Shown here: piece by piece, positions 52,420 to 61,899 of the stretch | How the letters are laid out: each line of letters begins with the position of its first letter | Numbering within the stretch: the first letter of the stretch is position 1 | DNA from: Tahibacter harae | GTDB taxonomy: Bacteria > Pseudomonadota > Gammaproteobacteria > Xanthomonadales > Rhodanobacteraceae | Direction: 5' to 3' | Length of the DNA: 64,000 nt | Assembly: GCF_024437735.1 (NCBI RefSeq) | Contig: NZ_JANFQO010000017.1 | Location: 54,970 to 118,969, forward strand | Notes under the pieces: model-generated | Told to the model about the DNA's origin: nothing | Databases searched by the model: none | What the model saw: the letters and a program-made list of their open reading frames with translations, nothing else | Position numbers and translations under genes: made by a program

Positions 52420-53018
52420 TACCCTGCTCCTCGAAATACTGCGGATAAAGTTCGGCTGCCCCCTGCCGCCTCACGGTTCCCGGTCTGGGCATCCGCGCAA
52501 GCAGGTGATTCTTCAGAACGGCGTTCGCACCGCGAACGGGCCTATTCTAGCGACCCCTCCGTGGCCATCGCCACCGAGCCGCCCGTCTGCTGCATGCCTG
52601 AACGCGGCGCCGCGGCGAATCCGAACATGTCCGCCGCGGCACCTCCTGTATACGCAAATCCGCGCCGGGCAGCGTCATGCGGCAACGCCGGCGGCTGCAG
52701 CTGCCGTTCAGCCAGCCCGGCGGGCTGTCCCCGCCGGCGGCGGCAGCCGGCGGCGATGCCGGGACCGGAACGACGGCACGCTCGCACGGCGGCATGAGCC
52801 GGCGCTGCCGACCGCGGCGCGCGCCTGCCGCACCGCAATGTCCACATATTTTAAATTTATATACAAAGTTCAAGACCGGCGTGATACACAGCGATTGAAC
52901 TTCGTATCCGCCTGGCTGTCGTCATCCGCGTTAACCGCACTGCAACCCGCTGTTAACACCCTCTCCACATGCGGTGCGTATGCTCTGCGCTCCGCTTCAG
53001 ACCCCAAGGAGATCTACT
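52420..53018. other. Intergenic region of about 600 bp
   Basis: No convincing gene. It contains a short AT-rich island (52846-52866, ATATTTTAAATTTATATAC) that stands out from its GC-rich surroundings and could be a promoter or a DNA-bending site, and two GTTAAC motifs about 20 bp apart near 52930 and 52951. The sequence upstream of the next gene's ribosome site (AAGGAGATCTACT) probably carries its promoter. Confidence 0.45.
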
Positions 53019-53267
53019 ATGCGCACATTGCGCACTTTGGAAACCCGCGTGCTCGGCTACCTCATCGAGCGCGTGGACGAACGCGATCACCTCGGCACCG
53101 TGCGCGCCAGCTGGTATGAGGTGATCTGCCCGCAACAGGGCAATGTGCTGGGCAGCTGCGCCCAGCGCGCCGATGCCGAACGCATCGTGATCCGGCGCGA
53201 ACTGGAACAGGCGCGCCGCGCGCTGCGCCTGAACCCCGGCGCCGCCGCCGCGGGCATCGCCGCCTGA
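53019..53267 (+). CDS. Small hypothetical protein
   Basis: An 82-residue protein preceded by a near-perfect ribosome site, AAGGAGATCTACT, unusually strong for this region. The sequence is mostly helical and charged (LRTLETRVLGYLIERVDERD; ERIVIRRELEQARRALR), with a central strand-like GTVRASWYEVICP. No membrane helix or signal peptide. I do not recognise a family. The strong initiation signal suggests high expression. Confidence 0.65.
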   Translation: MRTLRTLETRVLGYLIERVDERDHLGTVRASWYEVICPQQGNVLGSCAQRADAERIVIRRELEQARRALRLNPGAAAAGIAA

Positions 53268-53360
53268 ACCTTGCAGCGGCGCCCGCCGGCGCCGCGCCTG
53301 CGCTTGCCGCGGACGCCCGGGAACGGCACAGTGTCGGCTGTTTTCCCGCCGCCGCCCCGC

Positions 53361-53708
53361 ATGAGCGCCTGCACCGTCTATTACAACCCGCGCTGTTCCA
53401 AATGCAGCGCAACCCTGGCCCTGCTCGCCGGGCGCGGTATCACGCCGCGCCTGGTCGACTACCAGCAGGCCCCGCCCGACATCGCTGAACTCACCCGCCT
53501 GGCCGAACTCCTCGGCGACCAGGCCCAGGACCTGCTGCGCCGCGACGAGGCCGCAGCCGCCGGCCTGCAGCTGGCGCCCGTGCTGCCCATCGCCGAACTG
53601 GCCGCCCTGCTGCATGCGCAACCGCAGTGGATGCAGCGGCCAGCGGTAGTGCTGGGCGACCGCGCGCTGATCGCACGGCCGCCCGAGCGCGTGCTGGAAC
53701 TGCTCTGA
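53361..53708 (+). CDS. ArsC/YfgD-like reductase family protein
   Basis: A 115-residue thioredoxin-fold protein of the ArsC/Spx superfamily. VYYNPRCSKCSATLALLAGR contains the Cys-x-x-Cys-like CSKC near the N terminus, with ITPRLVDYQQAPPD and a C-terminal WMQRPAVVLGDRALIARPPE, as in glutaredoxin-dependent arsenate reductases and the YfgD subgroup. No other arsenic gene is close, so the YfgD-like role (unknown) is as likely as arsenate reduction. It ends eight bases before the LysR gene. Confidence 0.85.
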   Translation: MSACTVYYNPRCSKCSATLALLAGRGITPRLVDYQQAPPDIAELTRLAELLGDQAQDLLRRDEAAAAGLQLAPVLPIAELAALLHAQPQWMQRPAVVLGDRALIARPPERVLELL

Positions 53709-53716
53709 GGCCCGGC

Positions 53717-54622
53717 ATGGACAAGCTCCAGGCCATGCAGCTGTTCGTGCGCGTCGTCGATTCGGGCAGCTACACCGCCGCCGCCGACCAGATGGAGATT
53801 TCCCGCGCCCTCGCCAGCAAGCTGGTGCAGTCGCTGGAGGAGCAGCTCGGGGTACGCCTTCTGCACCGCACCACGCGCAAGCTCAGCCTGACCGAGGCCG
53901 GCGAACGCTATTACCAGCGCGTGGCCGAGATCCTCAGCAATCTGAGCGAAGCCGAGGCCGTGGCCTCGGAGCTGCAGGCCGATCCGCGCGGGCGCCTGCG
54001 CGTGTCGGCGCCGATGTCCTTCGCCATCCATCACCTGGGCAGCGCCATCGCCGAGTTCCAGCAGCGCCATCCGCGCATCGAGCTGGAACTCAATCTCAAC
54101 GACCGCCAGGTCGACCTGGTCGAGGAAGGCTTCGACATGGCGGTGCGCATCGCCAAGCTGGCCGATTCCAGCCTGGTCGCCCGGCGCATCGCGCCCTGCC
54201 GCATGCTGCTGGTGGCCAGCCCGGCCTACCTCGCCCGCGCCGGCGCGCCGGAGCAGCCGCAGGACCTGGCCGCGCACAATTACCTCAGCTACACCCTGGC
54301 CGCGCGGCGCGACGAGATCGTGCTGGTGCGCGGCAACGAACGGCATACGGTGAACCTCAGCGGCACGCTGCGGGTGAACAACGGCGATGTGATCGCCTCG
54401 GCCGCGGTGGCCGGGCTGGGCATCTGCATCTCGCCCAGCTTCCTGGTCTGGCAGCGCATGCGCCGCGGTGAGCTGGTGCCGGTGCTGCCGCAGTGGCAGA
54501 TACCGGAGATCGCCGTGCACGCGGTCTACCCGGCCGGACGCACCGTACCGGCAAAGACCCGCAGCCTGATCGACTTCCTGGTCGAACGCTTCGGGCCGGA
54601 ACCTTACTGGGATCTGCCCTAG
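53717..54622 (+). CDS. LysR family transcriptional regulator
   Basis: A 301-residue LysR protein. The N-terminal helix-turn-helix is LQAMQLFVRVVDSGSYTAAA then ISRALASKLVQSLEEQLGVR, followed by LLHRTTRKLSLTEAGERYY. The effector domain includes GRLRVSAPMSFAIHHLG, FDMAVRIAKLADSSLVARRI and VAGLGICISPSFLV, close to the LrhA/CrgA-like group that often controls neighbouring redox genes. It may regulate itself or the ArsC-like gene; the ligand is unknown. Confidence 0.92.
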   Translation: MDKLQAMQLFVRVVDSGSYTAAADQMEISRALASKLVQSLEEQLGVRLLHRTTRKLSLTEAGERYYQRVAEILSNLSEAEAVASELQADPRGRLRVSAPMSFAIHHLGSAIAEFQQRHPRIELELNLNDRQVDLVEEGFDMAVRIAKLADSSLVARRIAPCRMLLVASPAYLARAGAPEQPQDLAAHNYLSYTLAARRDEIVLVRGNERHTVNLSGTLRVNNGDVIASAAVAGLGICISPSFLVWQRMRRGELVPVLPQWQIPEIAVHAVYPAGRTVPAKTRSLIDFLVERFGPEPYWDLP

Positions 54623-54772
54623 AACGCGGGACCGACGCCCCCGCGGCGCGCTGTCGCCCACGGCGGCGCTTGGCCTATAGTCCCGCTGTCCACGGGTTCC
54701 GCGCCGTAGGCGCTGCCGCATGCGACCAGCGCCGCAGGCCAGGCCCGCCGCCGCTGGTTCTGGGGAGTCCCG

Positions 54773-57700
54773 ATGCGTACACCGTTGTATCTCGCCCTGG
54801 CCGCGCTGCTGTGCGGCGGCGGCACCGCCCTGGCCGCCGACAGCGTCCATCTGCGCCTGGATCACAGCGCCCGCGCCGCGCTGGGGCGCAGCGGCGTACG
54901 GCCGCTGTCCGCGGTCAATTACGGCAGCTTCCAGATTGTCGAAGTGCAGCCGGCCGAAGCCGGCCGGCTGCTCGCCATCGGCGCAACGCCGCTGCCGGAG
55001 CTGGGCCGCATCCGCTTCAACCAGGTCGACTTCGATCCCCTGCGCGATCCGCCGCGCAGCGGCGCGGACGCGCTGCCGCTCAGCGCCGCCGGCGCCGGCC
55101 TGCATCTGCTGCAATTCGATCTGCCCGTGCGCCCGGCCTGGCGCGAGGCCGTCGAAGCCCATGGCCTGCGCCTGCTGCAGCCCTACCCCGGCCAGGCTTT
55201 CCTGGTCTGGGGCACGCCCGAGGCCGCCGCGGCCGCGGCGCGCGCGCCGCACGTGCGCTGGCAGGGCGGCTTCCTGCCGCAGTACAAGGTCAATCCCGAT
55301 CTGCACGCGCGCCAGGGCCGCATCGGCAATGTCGACGTGCATTTCTACAATGATGGCGATGTGGAATCCGTGCTGCGCCAGCTGCGCAAGCTCGGCGCCG
55401 AAGTGCTGCAGCATGCGCCGGCGCAGCCGGACCAGGCCTTCTTCGATGCCTGGATCACGGTGGACGCCGGCCAGCTCGCGGCCATCGCCGCCCTGCCCCA
55501 GGTCGTCGCGCTGGCCTATGCCAGCCCGCAGCCGCAGTACGAGGATGAAATGGCGGCGCAGATCGTCGCCGGCAACTACAACCTGGCCGGCCAGCCGCAG
55601 ACCGGCTACCTGCCCTGGCTGACCGGCTTCGGCTACGACGGCAGCGGCGTGACCTGGGCGGTGGTCGACACCGGCGTGGACCTGGGCCACCCCGACCTCG
55701 CCCCGCGCCTGCAGGGCGGCCTCAGTCTGTCCGGCTGCGCCGCACCTAACGGCGACGACGAAGCCAGCGGCGGCCACGGCACCCATGTCGCCGGGATCGT
55801 CGCCGGCCTGGGTCTGGGCGACGGTGCGGGCAGCGCCATCGACGAGGACGATCCGGCCGGCTTCCGCTACGGCCAGGGACTGGCGCCCGGCACCGGACTG
55901 TTTCCGCTCTGCACCGGCGCGGCCTGGCCGCCGGCCGGCGGCTGGCAGACCCTGTCCCGCCTCAGCCTGGAAGGCAACGCCGTCGGCATGAATGCCAGCT
56001 GGGCCACCGGCGAAGGCACCGCCCACGGCTACCAGGCCAGCGAGCGCACCTTCGACCTGATGGTGCGCGACGGCGATTTCCTCGCCCCCGGCAACCAGCC
56101 CTTCATGATCGCCTTCTCCGCCGGCAATTCCGGCCCCGGCGCCGCGACGCTGACCGCGCCCAAGGAAGCCAAGAACGCGATCAGCACCGCCGCCTCGCTG
56201 AATTTCCGCATCGGCGCGATCGACGCCATCGCCAACTTCTCCAGCCGCGGCCCGGCCGTGGACGGCCGCGTGCTGCCCACCGTGAGCGCGCCCGGCGACC
56301 AGATCGCCTCGACCATGCGCCGCGCCGGTGCCGCCCAGTGCGGCCAGTCCATTCCCGGCACCAGCTCCCACTACGCCCTGTGCAGCGGCACCAGCATGGC
56401 CGCGCCGCAGGTCTCCGGCGCACTGGCGGTGCTGACGCAATGGTGGCGCATCAACCACGGCGGCACGCCCAGCCCGGCCCTGGCCAAGGCCCTGCTGGTC
56501 AACGGCGCGCTGGACATGGGCGCTGCCGATGTACCCAACAACAGCGAGGGCTGGGGCCGCATCAACCTGCGCCGCAGCGCGGCCAGCCTGGCCCAGCGCC
56601 ATGTGATCGACCAGAGCGTGGTGCTCGACGGCCCCGGCGCCGTGCACACGGTCAACCTCCAGGTAGTGGAAAGCTCCCGGCCGGTGCGCATCACCCTGGC
56701 CTGGACCGACGCCGCCGGTGCGGTCGGCGCGAATCCGGCCCTGGTCAACGATCTGGATCTGGAAGTGACGCACGGCGCCGACAGTTACCGCGGCAACGTG
56801 CTCAGCGCCGGCGCATCGGTACCGGGCGGCAGCCCGGATACAAAAAACAATGTGGAAAATATATTCCTGCCCGCCGGCACCGCCGGGACGCTGAACCTGA
56901 GCGTGCGCGCCAGCGCCCTGCCCGGCGACGGCATTCCCGGCAACGCCGACGCCAGCGACCAGGATTTCGCCCTGGTCTGCGACAACTGCGCCGCCGCACC
57001 GGGCTACGTGCTGTCGGCCCGGCCCACCGCACAGGCGATCTGCGCCACCTCCAGCGCCAGCTTCAGCCTGGGCACTGCCGGCGTGCTTGGCTTCAACGGC
57101 CCTGTCGCATTTTCCGCCAGCAACGTGCCGGCCGGCGCCAGCGTCAGCGCAATGCCGGCCAGCGTGAATGCGGGCGATGCCAGCACCATCACCTTCATGC
57201 CGGGTTCCGTCGCCGCCGGCGACTACAGCTTCAATATCGACGCCACGGCCAGCACCGGCAACCAGACCCGCCTGTTCGACGTGCGCGTGACCACGGCCGC
57301 ACCCGACGCGCCGCAACTGAATCTGCCAAGCGACGGCGCCGGCGATGTCGTGCTGAAACCGACCCTGAGCTGGCAGGCGGTGGACCAGGCCGGCGACTAC
57401 GTGGTCGAAGTCGCCACCGATCCCGGTTTCAGTACGCTGGTATTCGCGCACACGGTCAGCGCCGCCAGCACCAGCCTCGCGCTGCCGCAGGAACTGGCCA
57501 GCAATACGCTGTATTACTGGCGCGTGCGCAGCAGCAATATCTGCGGCGGCGGCGCGAATTCGCCGGTGTTCACCTTCCGCACCGCGCCGGGGCCGGGCGA
57601 CTGCAACGCGCTGCAGAAGCCCAGCGTGATCTACGCCAGCGATGTCGAGGGCGACATGAGCGGCTGGAGCACCAGCGGCAGCAGCGGCGCCGCGACCTGG

Positions 57701-58222
57701 GCCGTCAGCACGGCACGGCCCCAGTCGCCGACCCGCTCCTGGCTGGCCGCCGATCTCACCACGCTCTCGGACCAGCGCCTGATCTCGCCGCCGATCACCC
57801 TGCCCGCAGGCGAGCTGCCGCTGACGCTGAGCTTCGCCAGCGACCTGAACCTGGAAGCGCGCTCGGCCTCGTCCTGCTGGGACGGCGGCCTGCTGGAAAT
57901 CTCCGCCAACGACGGCGTCAGCTGGACCCAGATCATGAACGCACAACTGCTGACCGATCCCTATACCGGCGCCGCCAACGCCGGCCCCGCCATCGGCCTG
58001 CCGGTCTGGTGCGGCACGCGGCCGTACCGCAAATCGGTGGTCGATCTGCAACAGTACGCCGGCCAGACCGTGCGCCTGCGCTTCCGCGTCTCCACCGACA
58101 GCGCCGAGGGCCTGGAGCCGCATGGCTGGTACGTGGACGACATCCGCGTGAAGAGCTGCCAGTCCAATGCGCCGGACGGGATTTTCGCGAACGGCTTTGA
58201 GCAGGACGGGAAGCGGCGCTAG
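54773..58222 (+). CDS. Secreted subtilisin-like serine protease (S8)
   Basis: An 1149-residue exported protease. A signal peptide (LYLALAALLCGGGTALA) is followed by a prodomain-like region (residues 25-280). The catalytic triad is complete: Asp299 in WAVVDTGVDLGHPD, His335 in GGHGTHVAGI, Ser541 in SGTSMAAPQVSG; Asn of the oxyanion hole lies in AFSAGNSGPG. After residue 600 come beta-sandwich modules (fibronectin III-like around VLKPTLSWQAVDQAGDYVVEV) and a last module with aromatic and cysteine residues. The extreme C terminus, DGIFANGFEQ, resembles that of the delta-60 protein. GGGGAGTCCCG precedes the ATG. It is probably cell-surface or secreted; the target is unknown. Confidence 0.92.
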   Translation: MRTPLYLALAALLCGGGTALAADSVHLRLDHSARAALGRSGVRPLSAVNYGSFQIVEVQPAEAGRLLAIGATPLPELGRIRFNQVDFDPLRDPPRSGADALPLSAAGAGLHLLQFDLPVRPAWREAVEAHGLRLLQPYPGQAFLVWGTPEAAAAAARAPHVRWQGGFLPQYKVNPDLHARQGRIGNVDVHFYNDGDVESVLRQLRKLGAEVLQHAPAQPDQAFFDAWITVDAGQLAAIAALPQVVALAYASPQPQYEDEMAAQIVAGNYNLAGQPQTGYLPWLTGFGYDGSGVTWAVVDTGVDLGHPDLAPRLQGGLSLSGCAAPNGDDEASGGHGTHVAGIVAGLGLGDGAGSAIDEDDPAGFRYGQGLAPGTGLFPLCTGAAWPPAGGWQTLSRLSLEGNAVGMNASWATGEGTAHGYQASERTFDLMVRDGDFLAPGNQPFMIAFSAGNSGPGAATLTAPKEAKNAISTAASLNFRIGAIDAIANFSSRGPAVDGRVLPTVSAPGDQIASTMRRAGAAQCGQSIPGTSSHYALCSGTSMAAPQVSGALAVLTQWWRINHGGTPSPALAKALLVNGALDMGAADVPNNSEGWGRINLRRSAASLAQRHVIDQSVVLDGPGAVHTVNLQVVESSRPVRITLAWTDAAGAVGANPALVNDLDLEVTHGADSYRGNVLSAGASVPGGSPDTKNNVENIFLPAGTAGTLNLSVRASALPGDGIPGNADASDQDFALVCDNCAAAPGYVLSARPTAQAICATSSASFSLGTAGVLGFNGPVAFSASNVPAGASVSAMPASVNAGDASTITFMPGSVAAGDYSFNIDATASTGNQTRLFDVRVTTAAPDAPQLNLPSDGAGDVVLKPTLSWQAVDQAGDYVVEVATDPGFSTLVFAHTVSAASTSLALPQELASNTLYYWRVRSSNICGGGANSPVFTFRTAPGPGDCNALQKPSVIYASDVEGDMSGWSTSGSSGAATWAVSTARPQSPTRSWLAADLTTLSDQRLISPPITLPAGELPLTLSFASDLNLEARSASSCWDGGLLEISANDGVSWTQIMNAQLLTDPYTGAANAGPAIGLPVWCGTRPYRKSVVDLQQYAGQTVRLRFRVSTDSAEGLEPHGWYVDDIRVKSCQSNAPDGIFANGFEQDGKRR

Positions 58223-58300
58223 GTTGGGATTCGGGACTCGCAAGATCGTGCTGCGGGGCGGTGCCGGTCGATCGAGCGCCGCGATCCGACAGCCGACAGC

Positions 58301-58329
58301 AAAAAGGAGCGCGAATTGCGCTCCTTTTT
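58301..58329. terminator. Bidirectional rho-independent terminator
   Basis: AAAAAGGAGCGC (58301-58312) and GCGCTCCTTTTT (58318-58329) form a twelve-pair stem with loop GAATT. The run of T on one side and A on the other lets it end both the protease (+) and the omega-amidase (-) transcripts. Confidence 0.88.
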
Positions 58330-58440
58330 GGCTACCACCAACAGCAGCTGCCGCGCCTGGACTCGACTGGCCGGCCTGGGCGCCGCGGGCTATTGCGCAC
58401 GCCGTGCGCCAGTGATCGGGACTGCGGCAGAAAAAGCGGG

Positions 58441-59256
58441 TCAGCCCGCGCCCAGTTCAAAGGCGTCCGCGTCCATCCAGGCCGGGAAGCGTTCGCGATG
58501 CGCGGCCAGCGCATCCGCATCCAGCGTCGCCGTCGCAACCAGTTCCGCCGCCCCCAGTTCGACCAGGGGCTGGCCGAGGAAATCCAGCACCGCGCTGTCG
58601 CCGGAATAGCTCAGCCCGTTGCCGTCGCTGCCGACCCGGTTGACGCCTATGCAGTAGGCAAGATTCTCGATCGCTCGCGCGCGCAGCAAGGTCTGCCAGG
58701 CATAGCGTCGCGGGCTGGGCCAGTTCGCCACGAAGATCACCAGATCGTAGTCGAAACGGCCGGCGGCGCTGCGGTCGTAGCGGTTGCGTATCCACACCGG
58801 GAAGCGCAGGTCGTAGCAGATCAGCGGGCAGATGCGCCAACCCTTGAGTTCCACGATCAGGCGCGATTCGCCGCTGGCGTAGCGCTCGTGCTCGCGCGCC
58901 ATGCGGAACAGGTGGCGCTTGTCGTAGATCTCGTAGCTGCCGTCGGGCCGCATCCACACCAGGCGGTTGACGCATTTGTCGCCCAGCCGCGTGACCAGGC
59001 TGCCGGTGATCACGGCGCCGACCTCGCCCGCCAGGGCCTGCAGCCAGCGCAGGCTTTCGCCGTCCATGCTCTCGGCATTGCCCAGGCTTTCGTTGGTGAA
59101 GCCGCTGGTGAAGGTTTCCGGCAGCACGATCAGGTCGCTCTGCCCACGCAGCGCGCGCACCTTGGCGCCGTAGTAGTCGCGGTTGGCCGCGGCGTCATGC
59201 CAGCGCGTGTCGCCCTGGACCAGGGATACGCGCAGGGATTCTCTTGCTTGGCTCAT
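58441..59256 (-). CDS. yafV: Omega-amidase (nitrilase superfamily, YafV type)
   Basis: A 271-residue carbon-nitrogen hydrolase. The Glu-Lys-Cys triad is in VLPETFTSGF, YDKRHLFRM and CPLICYDLRFPVW; LRARAIENLAYCIGVNRVG is another family signature. Omega-amidases hydrolyse alpha-ketoglutaramate and alpha-ketosuccinamate, the transamination products of glutamine and asparagine. The gene lies 46 bp after the methionine/glutamine-dependent aminotransferase, a pairing known from E. coli and others that makes these transaminations irreversible. The start at 59256 (MSQARES) is slightly uncertain; a start at 59274 adds six residues. Confidence 0.9.
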   Translation of the reverse strand: MSQARESLRVSLVQGDTRWHDAAANRDYYGAKVRALRGQSDLIVLPETFTSGFTNESLGNAESMDGESLRWLQALAGEVGAVITGSLVTRLGDKCVNRLVWMRPDGSYEIYDKRHLFRMAREHERYASGESRLIVELKGWRICPLICYDLRFPVWIRNRYDRSAAGRFDYDLVIFVANWPSPRRYAWQTLLRARAIENLAYCIGVNRVGSDGNGLSYSGDSAVLDFLGQPLVELGAAELVATATLDADALAAHRERFPAWMDADAFELGAG

Positions 59257-59301
59257 GGTTGTGCGGGTTTCCATTGCGGGCCTGAGGGTGCAGGCGTGAA
59301 A

Positions 59302-60447
59302 TCACAGGCGCGCCAGGCGCTCGGCCGCCGCGCTCAGCGTGGCATCGCTCTTGGCGAAGCAGAAGCGGATGATGCGCGCATCCGGCGCGGTCTCGTAGAA
59401 GGCCGATACCGGGATCGCCGCGACGCCGGCCTCGCGCACCAGCCATTCGCAGAAATTCAGATCGTCCTTGTCGCTGATCGCGGAATAGTCGACCAGCTGG
59501 AAATACGCGCCGCCCACCGGCAGCAGCTGGAAGCGCGACGGCGCCAGCAGCGCGCGGAAACGGTCGCGCTTCTCCTGGTAGAAGGCCGGCAGGTCCAGGT
59601 AATGCTGCGGATCGTTCGCCAGCACCTCGGCAAAGGCCCACTGCGCCGGGCCGAAGGTGCAGAAGGTGAGGTACTGGTGCACCTTGCGGAACTCGGCGCT
59701 GAGCGCGCGCGGCGCGACGCAGTAGCCCACCTTCCAGCCGGTGCAGTGATAGGTCTTGCCGAAGGAGCTGACCACGAAGCTGCGCTCGGCCAGTTCCGCA
59801 TGGCGCAGCACGCTCTGGTGCGCGGCGCCGTCGAACACGATGTGCTCGTAGACCTCGTCGGAGAGGACGAGGATCTCGCTGTCGCAGGTGATTTCGGCCA
59901 GAGTGTCCAGATCGGCGGCGGAGAACACCGCACCGGAAGGGTTGTGCGGACTATTGACCATGAGCAGGCGCGTGCGCGGCGTAATCGCATCCTTGACCCG
60001 CTGCCAGTCGACGCTGAAATCCGGCAGGTTCAGCGGCACGTGCACGGCGCGGCCGCCGACCAGGTCTATCGCCGGCTCGTAGCAGTCGTAGCAGGGGTCC
60101 AGCACGATCACCTCGTCGCCCGGTCGCACCACCGCAGCAATCGCGGCGAAGATGGCCTCGGTCGCGCCGGAGGTGACGGTGATGTCCGAATCCGCGTTCA
60201 CCTTGCGGCCGTACAGGCGCTCGGTCTTCAGCGCGATCTGCTCGCGCAGCGGCGCGATGCCGGTCATGGGCGCGTACTGGTTCTTGCCCGAATTCATCGC
60301 CGCGGCCAGCGCGTCGCGCAGGGCCTGGGGGCCGTCGAAATCCGGAAAGCCCTGGCCCAGGTTCACCGCATTGTGCTGCTGGGCGAGCTGGCTCATCACC
60401 GTGAAGATGGTGGTGCCGACTTTCGGCAGCTTGGTCTGAATCTGCAT
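59302..60447 (-). CDS. ybdL: Methionine aminotransferase (YbdL type, PLP-dependent)
   Basis: A 381-residue class I/II aminotransferase. The N terminus (GTTIFTVMSQLAQQHNAVNL) and FPDFDGPQALRDALAAAM match the kynurenine/methionine aminotransferases. PLP residues are in YAPMTGIAPLREQIA, LMVNSPHNPSGAVF, SDEVYEHIVFDG and the Schiff-base lysine in SSFGKTYHCTGWKVGY. It transfers the amino group from methionine, phenylalanine or glutamine to ketoacids in salvage pathways. The companion omega-amidase lies downstream. The first gene of this pair; it starts 50 bp from the permease gene. Confidence 0.93.
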   Translation of the reverse strand: MQIQTKLPKVGTTIFTVMSQLAQQHNAVNLGQGFPDFDGPQALRDALAAAMNSGKNQYAPMTGIAPLREQIALKTERLYGRKVNADSDITVTSGATEAIFAAIAAVVRPGDEVIVLDPCYDCYEPAIDLVGGRAVHVPLNLPDFSVDWQRVKDAITPRTRLLMVNSPHNPSGAVFSAADLDTLAEITCDSEILVLSDEVYEHIVFDGAAHQSVLRHAELAERSFVVSSFGKTYHCTGWKVGYCVAPRALSAEFRKVHQYLTFCTFGPAQWAFAEVLANDPQHYLDLPAFYQEKRDRFRALLAPSRFQLLPVGGAYFQLVDYSAISDKDDLNFCEWLVREAGVAAIPVSAFYETAPDARIIRFCFAKSDATLSAAAERLARL

Positions 60448-60496
60448 CGTCTATCCGTTTGGACGGCCAAATGGACGCCGATGGTAGCACGCCGGC

Positions 60497-61633
60497 TCAG
60501 CCCACCAGACGGGCGAACCAGTCCCAGCCCTCCACGCGCTGGCAGATGATCTTCAGCGCAACCAGCAGCGGCACCGCCACCACGATGCCGATGGCGCCCC
60601 ACAACCAGCCCAGCAGCATCAGCCAGAGCAGGATCATCAGCGGGTTGATCTTCATGCGCCGCCCCAGCACCAGCGGGGTGAGGAACTGCCCTTCGATGAT
60701 GACCAGGGTGGCGAACAGCACCGCCGGCGTCAGCGCCGTACCCAGGCGGGAGTAAGTCAGCAGGCCGAGCAGGGCGAACAGCAGCGTCATGCACAGCGGG
60801 CCGAAATACGGAATGAAATTCAGCAATAAGGCCATGACGCCCCAGAGCAGCGGGTCGGGTATGCCGGTGGCGAAAGCAATCAGGCCGGCGCCCAGGCCGA
60901 CCAGGGTGTTGATGGCCGTGGTGGTGAACAGATAGCGCGACATCTCGTGCTGCATCACGCGCACGATGTCCAGCGCGTTGCGGCGCGACTGCGCCGTCGC
61001 CGCCAGCCCGGCGGCGCGGCGCAGCAGCGTCTCGCCGTAAACCAGAAAGAAGTACACCAGCAGGAATATGCTGAACAGTGTCACCGCCAGCCGCGGCGCC
61101 ACTTCCACCGCCGCCCACACGTCGAACAACACCGGCGTGGGCGGTCCCTCCGCGCGCGTACCCAGGGCCGAACGGGTGAGGCGCCCGGCCGCCTCGATCT
61201 GCTGGGTCAGCGCCCGCATGCGCGGCGTGACCAGGCGCGCCGCCTCGGGCGCACGTTCCACCCAGTGGTGCGCCGGTTCGGCCACGGCAATCACCAGCAA
61301 GGTCGCCGCACCGGTGCCGGCAATCATCACCAGCAGGGCGACCAGGGCGCGCGGCAGCCAGCGCCGCGACAGGCTGGCCACCAGCGGATTCAGCGACAAG
61401 GCGAGGAACAGCGCCAGCAACACCGGCACCAGCAGCGACTTGGCTAGGTACATCGTGGCCAGCGTCGCCAGCAGTGACAGCCAGACCAGGGTCTGGCGCA
61501 GCGAGGCGATCTGGCGCTGCTGGCGCCGCACCAGCCGCGCATCCTCGTCGACCGCGCCATTGGCCTCGTCGCCAGCGGGTTCCACCCAGTGCCATTGCAT
61601 TCGCCACCAGCGCGGCGGACCAGGCGGATTCAT
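60497..61633 (-). CDS. AI-2E/PerM family permease
   Basis: A 378-residue protein with about eight membrane helices in the order typical of AI-2E (DUF20) transporters: LLATLATMYLAKSLLVPVLL, LALFLALSLNPLVASLSRR, a periplasmic middle part, then LFSIFLLVYFFLVYGETLL, TTTAINTLVGLGAGLIAF and LLWGVMALLLNFIPYFGPL. Members export small molecules or ions, such as AI-2 or sodium, but most are unassigned. It ends an envelope cluster with a small membrane protein and YqjE- and YqjD-like genes, overlapping the first by the ATGA. Confidence 0.88.
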   Translation of the reverse strand: MNPPGPPRWWRMQWHWVEPAGDEANGAVDEDARLVRRQQRQIASLRQTLVWLSLLATLATMYLAKSLLVPVLLALFLALSLNPLVASLSRRWLPRALVALLVMIAGTGAATLLVIAVAEPAHHWVERAPEAARLVTPRMRALTQQIEAAGRLTRSALGTRAEGPPTPVLFDVWAAVEVAPRLAVTLFSIFLLVYFFLVYGETLLRRAAGLAATAQSRRNALDIVRVMQHEMSRYLFTTTAINTLVGLGAGLIAFATGIPDPLLWGVMALLLNFIPYFGPLCMTLLFALLGLLTYSRLGTALTPAVLFATLVIIEGQFLTPLVLGRRMKINPLMILLWLMLLGWLWGAIGIVVAVPLLVALKIICQRVEGWDWFARLVG

Positions 61634-61899
61634 TCGCGCCCGCCCCCGGCCAGCAGCGGCAGCAGGCGCTCCAGCGCGAAGCGGCCCAGCCCGATCAGGG
61701 TACGCCCGCGCAGATGCCGCGGCAGCAGCATCAGCAGGAAGCCGCCGGCCAGCCCGACGCCGAGCAGCAACTTCGGCGGGACCGCGCGCGTCAGGCGGCG
61801 CACGTCGTTCTGTTCGGCATCGACCTCCTGCAGCGCCGCATCCAGCCGGCGCGCCGAAGCCTGCACCTCAGTCTGCAGTTTCCCGGCCCGCCCTATCAT
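61630..61899 (-). CDS. Small membrane protein in the envelope cluster
   Basis: An 89-residue protein with one or two hydrophobic helices in its middle (PPKLLLGVGLAGGFLLMLLP) and a helical charged N terminus (ASARRLDAALQEVDAEQNDV). Its stop overlaps the ATG of the permease gene, and its 5' end overlaps the end of the YqjE-like gene, so it is translated as part of this cluster. No family recognised. Confidence 0.65.
   Translation of the reverse strand: MIGRAGKLQTEVQASARRLDAALQEVDAEQNDVRRLTRAVPPKLLLGVGLAGGFLLMLLPRHLRGRTLIGLGRFALERLLPLLAGGGRE

Noticed and set aside
53361..53708. Arsenic resistance locus
   Set aside because: Only the ArsC-like reductase is present; no arsenite pump or ArsR is nearby, and YfgD-like proteins share the fold.
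53459..58243. Very long open frame on the minus strand opposite the subtilase
   Set aside because: It mirrors the protease codons, is rich in Gly, Ala, Arg and Gln, has no ribosome site or domains, and the plus-strand protease has a complete triad and signal peptide.
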